A DNA stretch of 31,208 bases, taken from the NCBI GenBank assembly GCA_002081555.1, contig MZNV01000624.1, positions 1-31,208 on the forward strand, in the 5' to 3' direction. The notes below the pieces were generated by a model. The model saw only the letters and a list, made by a program, of their open reading frames with translations. It ran no database searches and was not told the origin of the DNA. This document shows positions 1-13,885 of this stretch, in pieces; the stretch's first letter is position 1, and each line of letters begins with the position of its first letter. The stretch is from Protostelium mycophagum (Eukaryota; Evosea; Variosea; Protosteliida; Protosteliaceae). The position numbers and the translations under genes are program-made.

Positions 1-1380
1 CAATGGAACAGGCTGATTTAAAGACTTACCAAGTCAATCTTAGATTTTTTGCCAACAACTGGCAGCCATTTTTTGTCCGGTTTTGATCAACCTTTAGAAT
101 TTCAAGTATCAAACAGAGATGCCTCACCTCACTCAATCTAAACTTAACCACATGCAATTTCACAAAAATGTCAGTTTACCTTTTCTCTTTGTTCTTCTTC
201 TCTCTCTTCCATTCTCTTTTTGTGTAAGTATCTACACGCATTCTAATACTAGAATGACTCAAAAAAGCATCCACCTGCAACATTGTCAGTAAGCGTTGGT
301 ACTGTTGATGTTTACCTAAAGACACGACCCCCTGCTTCATTGAATTATTTTGTAGTCGATTTTTTAAAAATTATAGATCCTCACAAAACTTGCTTTTCAA
401 AGCAAATATCTCTTTTTTTTTCATCTACAAAATTAGAGATCATTCATGTGATCTGATAGCAAATTTAGATTGTCTGTGATTCCAGTTGCTGTCCCACAAG
501 AAAGTGTTCTGCAGGGTTTTGACTTCTAGAAGAATGTTCACCACTATAACAGACATCAGTGTATGTCTAAAATTGTCCTCAGAGGCAATTTCTACCCTAG
601 AGGATAGAATCAACACTACTAACATTGTGGTTTCTAAACTTATTGTGGAAGCTCTACACAAAGATCAGAAACACGGAAATTTACCAATGAGTGGATAGTT
701 CTAAAGGATGAGAACCAGCCAGACAATGTCATAATTTATAGAGATTTTTCATGTGGTCAAGTGACAACAAGGATTTGGCAACAAAATTAGAAGAAACACT
801 CAAGAAACTTAAAGATTTCACAAATGCCCTTGAAAGAGCACAACAGACAAGGAGCCAATATCTCACTTTTGTCAAAAATGCCAAAAAAGAACCCAGCCAG
901 AAGAAGAGCCAATAGAAACTAGAAATTAGGAGTCACACTCTAACCATCTTGGCAGACTTGATGCAGACGACTGAGATATCTTGATCCATCTAGAAAACCA
1001 CCAAAGAGCTAGAGAAAATCAAGACAGAAGAAGTTATTAGAGACGTTTCTGGCACAAGGGCAAGGATAGAAGAGATAGAGAGAAGGAAGAAAGACCCACA
1101 AACAAGCTAATCAACAAGATGAAGGTCTCAAAAATAGACTCCAAAGACATAAGGATAACTGTCTACAACAACTGAGAGGATTCTCTGCCAAAGACTCCTG
1201 GTTTTGTCAATCTAACAGCTCAGGTAACACCTTTAGATCTGCCAGATCTTGCCTTTAAGATACCCAATTTAGAGGAGATAACCACTGTGGAGGAGAAAGA
1301 ACCAGTAGTGGACCCTTTGACTCTACCTCTTAATTCAAGCAATAAAAGATTAAATGGCTCCAAAGGATATCACTGAAACT
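1..1380 (+). pseudogene. Decayed coding-like region, unidentified
   Basis: AT-rich sequence in which several short open stretches on the plus strand have normal protein-like composition, but no long frame survives. One such stretch is 751-915, about 54 lysine- and glutamate-rich residues that look like a coiled coil. Others near 3-89, 540-700 and 1150-1350 also read like protein. No splice pattern like that of the neighbouring genes rescues them. I read this as an old broken gene or the protein-coding part of a mobile element. I recognise no domain, so the family stays open. It could also be an intron-rich gene that I failed to assemble. Confidence concerns only the statement that it is decayed coding sequence. 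Confidence 0.4.
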
Positions 1381-1596
1381 CAATATTTCCTAGGATTTTG
1401 TATTTTTTTATTGTGCTTTCATCTTGAGATATTCAGAGATTGCAACTCCACTCACATTGATGTGCTTTCTTGCCCTGATACACAATTATTAAATATATTT
1501 AATTATCACTGAAATGATGCAGCTTCTTCTGTAGATGTTGAGCATCTCTTCTCCTTTGCTGGTTGCCAGATCACCTATTGTCACAACTAAAGAGTA

Positions 1597-1628
1597 TCAG
1601 AACATAATAGAACACTGTTATGTTCTGA
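1597..1628. repeat. Inverted repeat, 11-bp arms
   Basis: TCAGAACATAA at 1597-1607 and its exact reverse complement at 1618-1628 flank a 10-base loop. The same core, TCAGAACA, recurs in direct orientation at about 1677-1705 and inverted at about 1895-1917. Confidence 0.75.
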
Positions 1629-1925
1629 ACATTTTCAAAAAAACACAGAACACAGAACAAAACAGACAGAAAAGTGTCAGAACAATCAGAACAAAACAGG
1701 AACAGAACATAAACAACATAAATAATTTTTCTCTAAATTCAAATCCATAAATAATTAGAATTTTAAGTCATAATGATTGGCACAATAGATATTACATAGT
1801 ATTCTGATAGCATGAATTCATATTGACACAAAAAAGTGGTTTTTACTGTATTATAAATAAGTTTGTTTTGAGATTGTTTTGAATTTGTTTTTATTTTGTT
1901 CTGATTTGTTCTGATCTCATCATAG
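1597..1925. repeat. TCAGAACA repeat patch, possible MITE-like element
   Basis: A patch rich in AGAACA-type words on the plus strand (1597-1710) is mirrored by TGTTCTGA words at 1890-1920. About 25 bases near 1676-1704 are close to the reverse complement of about 1891-1918. Such terminal inverted repeats around a non-coding core suit a small non-autonomous DNA transposon. No target-site duplication was identified, so the element boundaries are uncertain. Low-complexity drift is the alternative. The open frames here carry no recognisable protein. Confidence 0.3.
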
Positions 1926-2099
1926 AGAGGGAAATTCAAAACTGATGTGATTTTCAAAAAGATGTCTAAAAATGGCATCATTGTAGTACCAAAATGACAA
2001 AGGTTGTTGCCTGAAAGTGATTTATTCCGGAAAAAAGCTTAAGTTGTGGAAACTTTTCAGGCAGTTGTTGGCAATGGTGATTCTTTGGCTTTGATGAAA

Positions 2100-2105
2100 T
2101 TTATT
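2100..2105 (-). terminator. Likely poly(A) signal of the copine gene
   Basis: AATAAA on the minus strand lies about 35 bases after the copine stop codon at 2139-2141. Confidence 0.5.
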
Positions 2106-2138
2106 AAAATAGACAAATAGACTTGGGGTTTTATCTCT

Positions 2139-4637
<2,499 letters not shown>

Positions 4638-5086
4638 GCTTCCTCTTTCGTGTCGGTGTTTTGGAAGATCGGGAATGGATTTTTGATTCGGCGAACGGTT
4701 GTGTGTTTTGTGAGAAGTCACTTTTGCACAACTGTCAGTCGGGGTCTAATTTTAGTGTTCTAACAAACGAAATATGGTGTGGCCAGAGGGCAACCACGGT
4801 TATTGGCGTCAAACAAAGCATGTTTCGTCACGATCAATTTGACACTGTCGTTGCGTTTTGCTCTCTATGCATTTCGCCACGAAAATACGTTGTAAATACA
4901 CCTCTTACGTAAGCCAAACCCATGCTGTGGGATCTGCATTTGAAGATCTAGATTGAGTACCCTGTGTCTTGTGCCCTGATCGTTACCAAGTACGACTTTC
5001 GCAGTTCAAATGATTTAGATTGAAATTGAAACACATTTTAACGAAAGAGGTAACTTTCTTTCCAAATCCTGAGAGAAGAGTATCAC
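4638..5086. other. Intergenic, copine promoter side
   Basis: Lies between the copine start codon (4637) and the repeated 3' flank of Pmp1. It should carry the copine promoter. I see no RNA gene, no convincing coding frame and no long palindrome. The plus-strand frame at 4625-4912 has no family resemblance and overlaps the copine first exon in antisense, so I treat it as chance. Confidence 0.5.
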
Positions 5087-5529
5087 ACGAGTCAATGTTA
5101 AAACCGGCACGAAGAATCTCCATTAGCACCCTCATACTGCAGAATTATTAAGAGAAAAGCCCAAAAGTTCTTTTATTCACCGGCACGAAGAATCTCCATT
5201 AGCACCCTCATACTGCAGAATTATTAAGAGAAAAACCCAAAAGTTCTTTTATTCTGTTTGAGAATAAGAGAGTGCATCGATTGAAGTCTGATTGATATAG
5301 GATTGAGTGATGACCGTGGAGAAAGATGAGTTGGCGACAAAGATCACACGAGTCAATGTTAAAACCGGCACGAAGAATCTCCATTAGCACCCTCATACTG
5401 CAGAATTATTAAGAGAAAAGCCCAAAAGTTCTTTTATTCTGTTTGAGGATAAGAGAGTGCATCGATTGAAGTCTGATTGATATAGGATTGAGTGATGACC
5501 GTGGAGAAAGATGAGTTGGCGACAAAGAT
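5087..5529. repeat. Tandem duplication of the 3' end of Pmp1 (about 185-bp unit, 2.5 copies)
   Basis: The unit that begins ATCACACGAGTCAATG at about 5343 and runs to about 5528 covers the last about 95 coding bases of Pmp1, its stop and its 3' flank. The preceding copy (5179-5344) is nearly identical but lacks the first about 20 bases. A shorter copy (5087-5178) has only the first about 92 bases. The spacing of the shared CACGAAGAATCTCC is 185 between the last two copies and 76 between the first two. Copies differ by only about two substitutions over the aligned part, so the event is recent. Only the 5434 copy continues into the gene. Confidence 0.9.
5433..5438 (-). terminator. AATAAA overlapping the Pmp1 stop codon
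   Basis: On the minus strand the stop TAA is part of GAATAAAAG, so a consensus poly(A) signal overlaps the last codons. Copies of it are repeated in the duplicated flank. Confidence 0.4.
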
Positions 5530-8500
5530 AGTTGTTGGTGTTGCGTCAATGTCATTGTTTATAAAGACTGTTCTATGCATTGACAAGGGTTGCTGGGGGT
5601 TCTGATGAAAATTAAAATACATCTTTTAAAGAAGCTCACCATAAATGGCGCGCTGTGGATGCTATTGTTGACGAAGACAGATGAGGTTACAGATATAGTT
5701 CCAGTTTCAAATGATTGAATCAATCCTGTACAACTTAAATCAGGGTGTACATCAGTAGTTACCTTTGAGAACGTTGTTATTCATCGTCACTTGTTGCAAG
5801 GTCAAATGCGATGTATTTGTCTGTATAAAGTACGAACTGAAACTGTTGTTGTAGAAATCGCAATTATGCATATCATATGCCCCTCCTCGTATGTTTAGTG
5901 CTATAATATTGTCAATACCACTCGACAATCACCAGGTCGCGAAGACTATTTGGAACACGTCAAGCTATGTCATGCACGGTAAGCTTACCGTGTTTTAAAA
6001 ATATGTGAAGATCATATCATACCTGTTGTGCTGTTGAAATTAAACAGATGAAGACCAGATATGTGTGCTGATCCTTCGCTGTACAAGAACCCTCCACATT
6101 GTCAGCTGACGCCACATTTATAACAATAGAATAGAAGATACTCACCATCCGCATTCGATTGAGAAAAGGTAGAATTCATAATATAAGTTGTTCCAAAGCT
6201 TGTGATGACATAGTTAGGATAATTCACCATCGGTGATCCACTGTTCGTGGGTATTCTATACGCGCCATTTACTGTTACTCCGTTCAACTGTAAAAAGATA
6301 TCCTGGCCATCTCCTCCAAACACTGAGCCAGAGGAACCACAAGATGTGTTGTAGATGTTCACATTTGACATCACTATGATTACCTTGGGATGTTAATACA
6401 CAGGAAACTTGCGGGGAAACTCACCCCAGATGTGGCTGGATCTGTCGCGATGAAGCCACCATAATTAGAAGCTAATGAATGATAGGACATAATATTACTC
6501 ATGAACAGATGACAGTTGGTGCAGACGCTGATGCTTCCATTGTTGAATACAGCAGATCCACCCAGTAATGAATAGCTATTGATAAAGGTACAGTTGTCAA
6601 TGAAGAAAGGTGTTTGTAGAATATACACCGCACCGTTTGCCTCCGCAATACTGTTTGTAAATATAGAACCGGTGATGTTTACGACATAGTCTCCTACGCT
6701 ATTGAGGTAGATTGCTGCACCACTGAAATTTACGGCTGAATTTGAGGTAAAAGTACACCCAAACATATCGTTGGCTGGTCCATAAGCTGCAACTGCACCG
6801 CCTGCGCTTGCACTGTTGTTTGCAAAGATACCGTACGTTACAGTCAGATTAGACGTGGAGTCAGTGTACAAAGCGCCACCATTTCCATAGGCCATGTTGT
6901 TACTGAATATTGTTCCGTTGATCTGTACGGACGATCCTTCAGCAGATATTGCACCTCCATTACTTGACATTGTGGCAATACATGATATGAAAGATCCTCC
7001 GTTCACAAACATCGATGCTCCCGATAAGAGAAGAATTGCACCACCCATCTGTGCGGTGTTGTTGAAAAATACGGAATTAGTCATATAAAACACAGCTCCT
7101 GACAGACACATCGCTCCACCAGCAAAGCTACCTGTATTCCCAATCCACGTGACGTTGTTGAAAGTGGCATCTGTAGTTCATTAGTATCTCACCTTGATAT
7201 GATTATCAGAAGTGAAATTTCACACCAGAAGAAGTCTGAAGAGCACCACAGAACTGTGCAGTATTGTTGATAAAGTTGACATCACTCCACATTGACGGTG
7301 AATCAATAACCAGGGCGGTTGCATATGTTCCAACATTCCTTGTGAAATTGGTGTTTGTGACCTACATACATCAGATCGGTTCTATTATTTTGAAGTAGAA
7401 TCACCTGGAGTAAGCTTTGAGAGATCAACAGAGCACCCATGCTTATGACAGAATCGGCGATCACGCAGTTATCCAAGCTAACGTTAGCATTATAGCTGTA
7501 GACGCTTGATCCTCGCCATGCCTGATTCCCATAGAACACAGTGTTGTTGATTTGCAAACTCGTTCCAGAAGCGGTATTCACGACGCCTTGATCCTTGAGA
7601 AAAGATCCGGAGTTTACTTCTACTCACCGTAGCTCACAGATGAGGAGCCGATGTTGTTAGACAATGAAGAATTGTAGATGTACATCTGAGACAGGCCGTT
7701 CTGATAAATGATACCTTCATCTGTATAAGATCGTTTTTATAAGTACAAATTCTTACCCTTCATATAATTGCTATGCCCTGTGATATTGGCTCTTTGTATC
7801 ACAGATTTACAGGTGGTCATGAGAAAAGCTGAACCGATTTGTGCACTGTTATTCTGTGCATAACAATTGATCAACAGCATCGGCTGGGTCTGCAATCCCA
7901 GAGATCCAAAATAGGCGCCACCTCCTGACCCCGTAGTGGTAATATCAAGGAGGTTGTTGTTGTTTATGAAGGAACACGTATCAAAGGTACTGCCATTTAT
8001 CAGTATTCATTGCAATATCCATCAAGCTCACGAATAAGTGCTTGCAGTGATTGAAATCCCTCCACCATCGAGAGCATTATTTGCAGTGAAATTACATCCG
8101 TACAAGTAAATGGAATTTGTTGCTATAGAATATACTGCTCCACCACTGTTTCCAAACGCAGAATTATCGGTAAAGCTGGAATTATACATATACAAGTTCA
8201 ACGAGTCGCCACTCAGGTAAAGTGCTCCACCACCAGGATATGATACGGCTGTGTTACCATTGAATACACTGGCAATCATATAATTGAGTAGTCCATAACT
8301 TGTAACTGCACCACCCGAGCTTGCACTGTTGTTTGCGAAGGTATTGTTGGTAATTGTGAGATTAGAAGTGATATCGGCGTAAATAGCTCCTCCAAAAGTA
8401 TTTGCCGTGTTGTTGGTGAAAGTTGTTGCTGTGATCTGAGCTGAACCCCCCGAAAGATAAATAGCCCCTCCCCCTTCATTCCCGTTGCTTGTAGCGGCGC

Positions 8501-10732
8501 ACGATGTGAAGGATCCTCCGTTTACTATCATGGACGTTGAAAGCAAGCTGATCGAACCACCAGTCTGTGCAGAATTGTTGTAGAATGTGGGGTTGGTTAA
8601 ATTTAAACTGGAGTATTTCGAGAAGAAGATGCCACCGCCCATATTGGCCGAATTGCCCATCCATACAACAGAGTTGAAATTGTGTACACCCGGCGCTGTA
8701 TCTGAAAGAATGAATGATGCTCCATTTTGTGAAGTAGAACGTACTGTTCAATAAAATGGCCCCGCCCTGTCCCATGGCAGTGTTATTTATAAACTTGACG
8801 TTAATCCACAACGATGAGCTAATGCCTCCAATAAAACCTCCGCCCGAGACGGCCGTATTTCCGGTGATATTCGAGTTGGAAACCTGGGGATATCATTATC
8901 TTTCTGAAATGATTTTGCTCACCTGCAAAACAGTCGTTCCGGTAGCCATTATAGCTCCATTGTAGCTGTTACTATTGGCCACCAGACAATTGTTGAGACT
9001 GACACTTGCTGCGCTCGCAAGGTACAGATTTGATCCGTAGTAGGCCTGATTCCCAATAAAGGTAGAGGAGATTATAACCAAAGTTGTTCCAACAGAAGTG
9101 GCGATACCTTCCACAAAGTTATTCACATTGCCACAAAAATAACTCACCTCCATAGGTCACCGTTGATATTGATGCAATGTTATTGGTGAACAAAGAATTA
9201 GCCACGCCCAACGCAGATCCCACAACACTCAAAACCACACCTTAAACTGTTAGAGGTGCATGACATTACTCAACAAAGCATCTTGCGTTCTATTCACCTT
9301 GAACATAATTGGTGTGTCCGGTAATATTGGTTCCTCTCATTGTGGTTGATGAGTGATAGATATAAAGAGCGGCACCGTAGTATGCACTGTTATTCTGTGC
9401 CAAACTGTTTGTCACAGTAGTTCCTACTGAGTTTTTGAAGTATATTGCTCCTCCTGTCGAAGATTGGGTTGTTCCAAGGATATTATTATTATTTGTGAAT
9501 GAACACCCATCTACAACGCTGTAGATCATCAATTTATGTGTGGGATTTATTCTTTATGTTGAAGGAAACTACTCACGATGCAGCCAGAAATGAGAAGATT
9601 CCGCCGCCATTTACACCGTTGTTTGCCGTAAATTGACTTTGTCTTATTGTAGCTGGTGTTGAGAAAATATAAATACCGGCACCGGAATTCGCATTATTAT
9701 TTGAGAATGAACATGTGTCTACAGTGCTATAGATGGTTAGAATGCATTTTTGTTTCAATGGAAGTACTCACGAGGCGCCCTGATATAGATATATTCCCCC
9801 ACCATAATTCGCATTGTTTGAGGTAAAATTACAGCCATAAATATAAAAAGTATTGGTGGCTGGTCCTATAGCATATAATCCGCCAGCATTGGTACTCGCG
9901 GTATTTCCAATGAATGTAGAGTTGTAGATGTAGAGGTTCATCCCATTTGATGCAATGGCGCCACCGTTTCCGGACCCCGTATTTGTGTCAAAAATACAGT
10001 TTGTAACATTCAAATATGACGGAGTCAGGTCGCCTGTTATGGTCAGATGTGGATCCTCATCTGTGTACCTACCAAAAAGGCCGATAGCACCGCCATCAGC
10101 ACCCTGTGCCTTGTTCTTTCTAAAAGTACAGTTGTACAGATAGACAGTGCAACCGTAAGAGATTGATATCGCACCACCACCCTGAGAGACCGAATTATTT
10201 CCAAACATGGTGTTGCGGATGGTGACGGAGGAGCTGCCGATGAAGATGGCCCCACCGTTTTGAAAACTACCAGCAGCAGCTGCATTCACAAAGGTGCAAT
10301 TCTGAATCGTCAAAGACGTTTGGCTGACTCTCAGAAGAGAGATTCCGGAAGTTTGTGTCCCCGAGCCGGCATCCAAATGACAGAGCTGGAAGCTGAGAGT
10401 TCCTCCAAAAGAGTAGATGGGGCTGTTCAAGATGGTGATGTTGTTGAATGCGACGGTCGCGCCATTCCCGATGGTGATAGTGCTCGAGGAAAGTTGAACT
10501 GTGCCATCGAACGTGTTGATCGTATAAATAGCACTGGCTGGGATGTTTACCGAGCCACTATAAACTCCCGCTGCAAGGAGGAAGTCATTACTACCTCCAG
10601 CGTTCAGAGCTGTTACGTTCAGAATGGCCACATGAAGCTTTAGAACAAACCAGAAACCCAATTTGAAGGGTTGAGATAGCTGACGGCTTCGACCGTCGCG
10701 TGAGATAATACCAAAGCTAGGAGCCACCACAT
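5434..10732 (-). CDS. Pmp1: secreted PMP-repeat beta-helix protein, 18 exons
   Basis: Exons on the minus strand: 10732-10651, 10609-9772, 9726-9577, 9518-9298, 9240-9148, 9107-8923, 8883-8745, 8701-8032, 7989-7757, 7720-7628, 7586-7405, 7361-7226, 7170-6425, 6383-6146, 6091-6023, 5900-5763, 5725-5640, 5601-5434. The frame stays open for 1488 residues. The start was chosen because it gives a signal peptide (MWWLLALVLSHATVEA) followed by PSNWVS, a motif shared with the receptor at 22033. A longer unspliced frame from 10730 lacks a signal. The body is dozens of short repeats of the GGAI...F.NN type, as in chlamydial polymorphic outer membrane proteins (Pfam Chlam_PMP), which fold as right-handed beta-helices, with many N-glycosylation sequons. 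No membrane helix or kinase is seen, so it is probably secreted or wall-bound. Exons 4-8 and 9-13 are a duplicated block. Role unknown; adhesion or ligand binding is inferred. Confidence 0.85.
5975..5992. repeat. 18-bp perfect palindrome in a Pmp1 intron
   Basis: CACGGTAAGCTTACCGTG equals its own reverse complement. It lies in intron 15 (5901-6022) and consists of two head-to-head copies of the TTACCGTG motif seen elsewhere in the window. Confidence 0.85.
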
Positions 10733-10815
10733 GGAACCTGTTCAGATGAGCCGAGAAAGCTGTTCTCTCAAGCGGTAGTGTTACAACGGAGTTTCCGGCA
10801 AGGAATGTGATTCTT

Positions 10816-10832
10816 ACCGTGATTCACGGTAT
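10816..10832. promoter_or_regulatory. Palindrome 84 bp upstream of Pmp1
   Basis: Arms TACCGTGA and TCACGGTA around a single T. It includes the TTACCGTGA motif and lies 84-100 bases upstream of the ATG. The shape suits binding by a dimeric regulator. No function is shown. Confidence 0.45.
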
Positions 10833-10862
10833 TTAACGTGGTGTTTGTATTATCAATTGGGT

Positions 10863-10880
10863 AAAAGTCGAACGACTTTT
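10863..10880. promoter_or_regulatory. Second palindrome upstream of Pmp1
   Basis: Arms AAAAGTCG and CGACTTTT around AA, 131-148 bases upstream of the Pmp1 ATG. Confidence 0.4.
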
Positions 10881-11477
10881 CTTGGTGTCCCAGATTTACC
10901 AGGTGGAGGTCTCAAAAAGCGAGCCCAGAAGATCATGTCCTTGACACAGTAGATAGTCTATATTTTTCAACGTGATCTGAAGTGATGCCGGATACAAATG
11001 ATTAAATCAAAGTTATTCCATCTTCCACGATTTCAACTCTCATCTTCCTGCCACCAATCAGTCTTTTCATCCTTAAAATAATCGACATTCACCAATTCGA
11101 TGCTGATACCATCTTGATTTGGAGATTATTTTTCCTTTGACACGGAAAATCGATTATCACAACCACTCCTCTTTATATATATCGCTAGATCCATTGTACA
11201 CTTATCTGAGTGGCTGTCCTGGTTCCAAATCACAAGATTGAGGGAATTCACCTTGCACATCTTTTTCAAGATTGAAGTTCTGGTGTCTTTGTAGGTTGTA
11301 GAATTGTGAAGGTTTTAACCTGAGATAAAAATCTTAGCAGCAAATACTGTAAAAGTTGATTGATGTCTAAAATCAAGTTTAACAATTAAAAACATCTCAT
11401 ATATTTATCAGTGTGTTTCAACTTTTGTTCACATCACACACGATGCGTTCAGGTGCATTATCCGGAAATCCCTCAAT

Positions 11478-13760
11478 TTAAACTGCCTCTGCTTCTTTCA
11501 CTTCAATCGTCACAACGTCACGATCTGTTGGGGTCTCTCCTTGGTTGTTCGGTACCGAGTTCAATTTCTCCCCCTCCATCTTTTTTTTCTGTTCTGCGGC
11601 TCTGGTGTCGTCACATGCGATCCGTGTCGGATCGATCGCGATCACGCAGATCAGACCAACAAGAGAAAAAGCGAGGGAGGTCCAGAAGACTAAGTGCATT
11701 CCGTGCAGGTACGCATTATAGATGGCGTTTTGACTGTCCGCGTCTAACTGCTGAATGGCATAGTAACCTCTGTTGATGGTGCTGATGAGTTGTTTATTGC
11801 CTGCTCATCGTTAGATCTTTCAAGAAAAGAGGACGAACCGTTGAGGTCGGAGTCCAAAGTGTTACTAATGATCACTTGGAAGATGGTGACACCGACAACA
11901 CCACCGAGCGTTCGGAAGAAAGTCAGAAGTGATGTTGCGATGGGGATATCCTTTGGAGGTGCTCTCGCAATGGCCACAATGATGATCACTTGGATGATAC
12001 TTCCCAATCCGACTCCTAGAATTTTCTCAGAAAAATGATGAATAAACCTTGATAAAACCCACCAATTAATGCTTCAAAGAATCCGATGAGTGGGTAATTT
12101 GTAGTTCTGTCGATGATGGTCAGCAGTCCTGCAGCCACCGCAAACATCACGAAGCCAAAAACGGGCCAGGGGTAATGGTATCCGTTTTTAGATATGAGGC
12201 GTCCAGAAAGTATTGTGGGAGGGACAGACAACAACATGATGGGGATCAGCTTCACTCCGGAGATGATCGGGTTGTCGCCTCTTACGATCTGGAAGTAAAC
12301 CGGAAGATAATTGATCAGGCCGGTCAACAATGCTCCCTATTTTGTTCAGTTTACAACGATGTAGATGGATAGTTCACCAGAAAGATGAGGGTGAGGGATG
12401 CCAGGGACATATTTCTGAGTAAAAACAGACGCAGCTCAAGTGCTGGCCTCTTGGCTATTTTAAGTTCGTACCAAATGAGCAGGCCCAAAAGTGGGGCAGA
12501 GATGCAGATGAGTACAATGACTTGGGCAGAGTTCCAGGGGTACTGATTTCCTACAGTGTGTTCATTACTTTAACAAAAAATACTCCAAAAAAACTGACAA
12601 GTTTCAAAGTGCATTTGAGACTTGGTTTGTTTATGACATATGAAATGAGTACCTCCAAAAGAAAGTCCGAGGACAATGCATGTGACTGTCAGCAGGACAA
12701 GACCACATCCAACATAGTCAATAGATCTGATCTGTGAAGCATCAGAACAACCCTCCTGTCAAAACAAATTATCGCTTGCCAGCATTTCATTTTTGAGACC
12801 AAAAGTGACTATTTACCTTTTGCGTCATGGTTTCTGCAGCTACGTTTGCATTGGGATTTGAGACCGCCATTCTTTCTCTCTCATAAGTTAAGAAAAACCA
12901 CACAAGCACGAGTGATATTGCTCCTGACGGCAGATTGATGTAAAAAACCCATCTCCATGACACCTTTCAACGAGTCACGTGACTGCGAGTTAAAAATATA
13001 TGTACAGACAATAAATATGCATACCAAAATAAAATTTGTTTCTTACCTTCAAGGAAAATGCACCTCCTATCACAGGCCCAGCAATATTAGCAACAGAAAA
13101 TGTCAAACCAATAAACGCTGAGAACTTTGCCCTCTGTTGGATGGGGAACCACTCCACGATGATGATCTGCATTGTACATCAGTGTTTGAATGTCTAAAGG
13201 CATAGTATTGTGCCTCACCATGGCGCCGGAGAGGATAGCACCTCCCGCTATTCCTTGAATGCCTCTGAAGATGATCAACATGTAGATGTTGACAGAAGCA
13301 CCACAGATGGCAGATGCAATCATAAAGAGCACAATCGATGACAAGAAGATGTTCTTTCGTCCAAAGATGATCGAGAATTTTCCCATCATTGGTGTGATCG
13401 CAGTGGAAGTTAAGAGGTAGGCGACGATAATCCAAGAGTATAAATCCTTCCGAAATCAGATCATTTGGAAATATAGTGGAGACTCACTGCTGCTTGGAAA
13501 TCAGAAGTGATGTCTGGAAGGGCTGTAGCTACGATGGTGTTGTCCACAGCAGCTAAGAACAGCCCCAAAAGAATGCCAAGATATCCAACCACTACTCGCC
13601 ACGTTATTACCACATCTGGCATAGGTGGAGGACCTGTTGGTTTTGGCACATCTATCTCTGCAGTTCATATCAGATGATCACGTGACGAGTCGGTGACATT
13701 ACCCGCTTTCATCTCGGTCAGTTGGAAGTCTCGATTCTTCTCTTCTGATAACTTAGACAT
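11478..13760 (-). CDS. MFS transporter, DHA2/14-TM drug:H+ antiporter type, 10 exons
   Basis: Membrane exporter of the major facilitator superfamily; substrate unknown. Exons on the minus strand: 13760-13703, 13657-13488, 13446-13219, 13166-13047, 12963-12817, 12755-12653, 12550-12378, 12336-12063, 12015-11866, 11800-11478, giving 581 residues. The signature VDNTIVATALPDI in the first helix is typical of the 14-helix DHA2 branch. FGRKN is a motif A remnant, RGIQGIAGGAI fits helix 4, and GPVIGG the motif C region. Later helices include the stretch around PVYFQIVRGDNPIISG and the LLTFFRTLGGVVGV segment. The C-tail is charged and cytosolic. Exon 9/10 was placed by frame: a 65-base intron (11801-11865) removes in-frame stops and joins VIIS to NKQLISTINRG. 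The N-terminus is short, polar and proline-rich. Fungal and protist relatives export toxins or siderophores, but nothing here fixes the cargo. Confidence 0.95.
12352..12366. repeat. 15-mer TACAACGATGTAGAT, copy 1
   Basis: Lies in MFS intron 7. An identical 15-mer occurs at 19491-19505 between two convergent genes. Confidence 0.6.
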
Positions 13761-13863
13761 TTTGAATACCTTGCTTCATTCACAATGGTTGTTGATCTTG
13801 ACAGAGGTTTTCGGTCGCCTCGGCCGGAAGTCGGATCGGACAATCTCGGGCCGCGGCATCTTT

Positions 13864-13882
13864 GACATTCTCATAGAATGTC
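13864..13882. promoter_or_regulatory. Palindrome upstream of the MFS gene
   Basis: Arms GACATTCT and AGAATGTC around CAT, 104-122 bases upstream of the MFS ATG at 13760. Its position is similar to those of other upstream palindromes in this window. Confidence 0.4.
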
Positions 13883-13885
13883 GAA

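Larger units (their letters stand above)
10733..11477. other. Intergenic: Pmp1 promoter and MFS 3' flank
   Basis: About 745 bases between the Pmp1 start codon and the MFS stop codon, both on the minus strand. It carries two palindromes close to Pmp1 (10816-10832, 10863-10880). A TATATATAT run sits near 11174. No gene, RNA or repeat family is recognisable in the rest. Confidence 0.6.

Noticed and set aside
5087-5529. CRISPR-like array
   Set aside because: Only 2.5 long unequal copies containing coding sequence; a simple tandem duplication explains it.
10260-10643. Plus-strand frame of 127 residues
   Set aside because: Antisense to Pmp1 exon 2, whose minus-strand reading has signal peptide and repeat support.
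11411-11776. Plus-strand frame of 121 residues
   Set aside because: Antisense to the last MFS exon and low in recognisable features.
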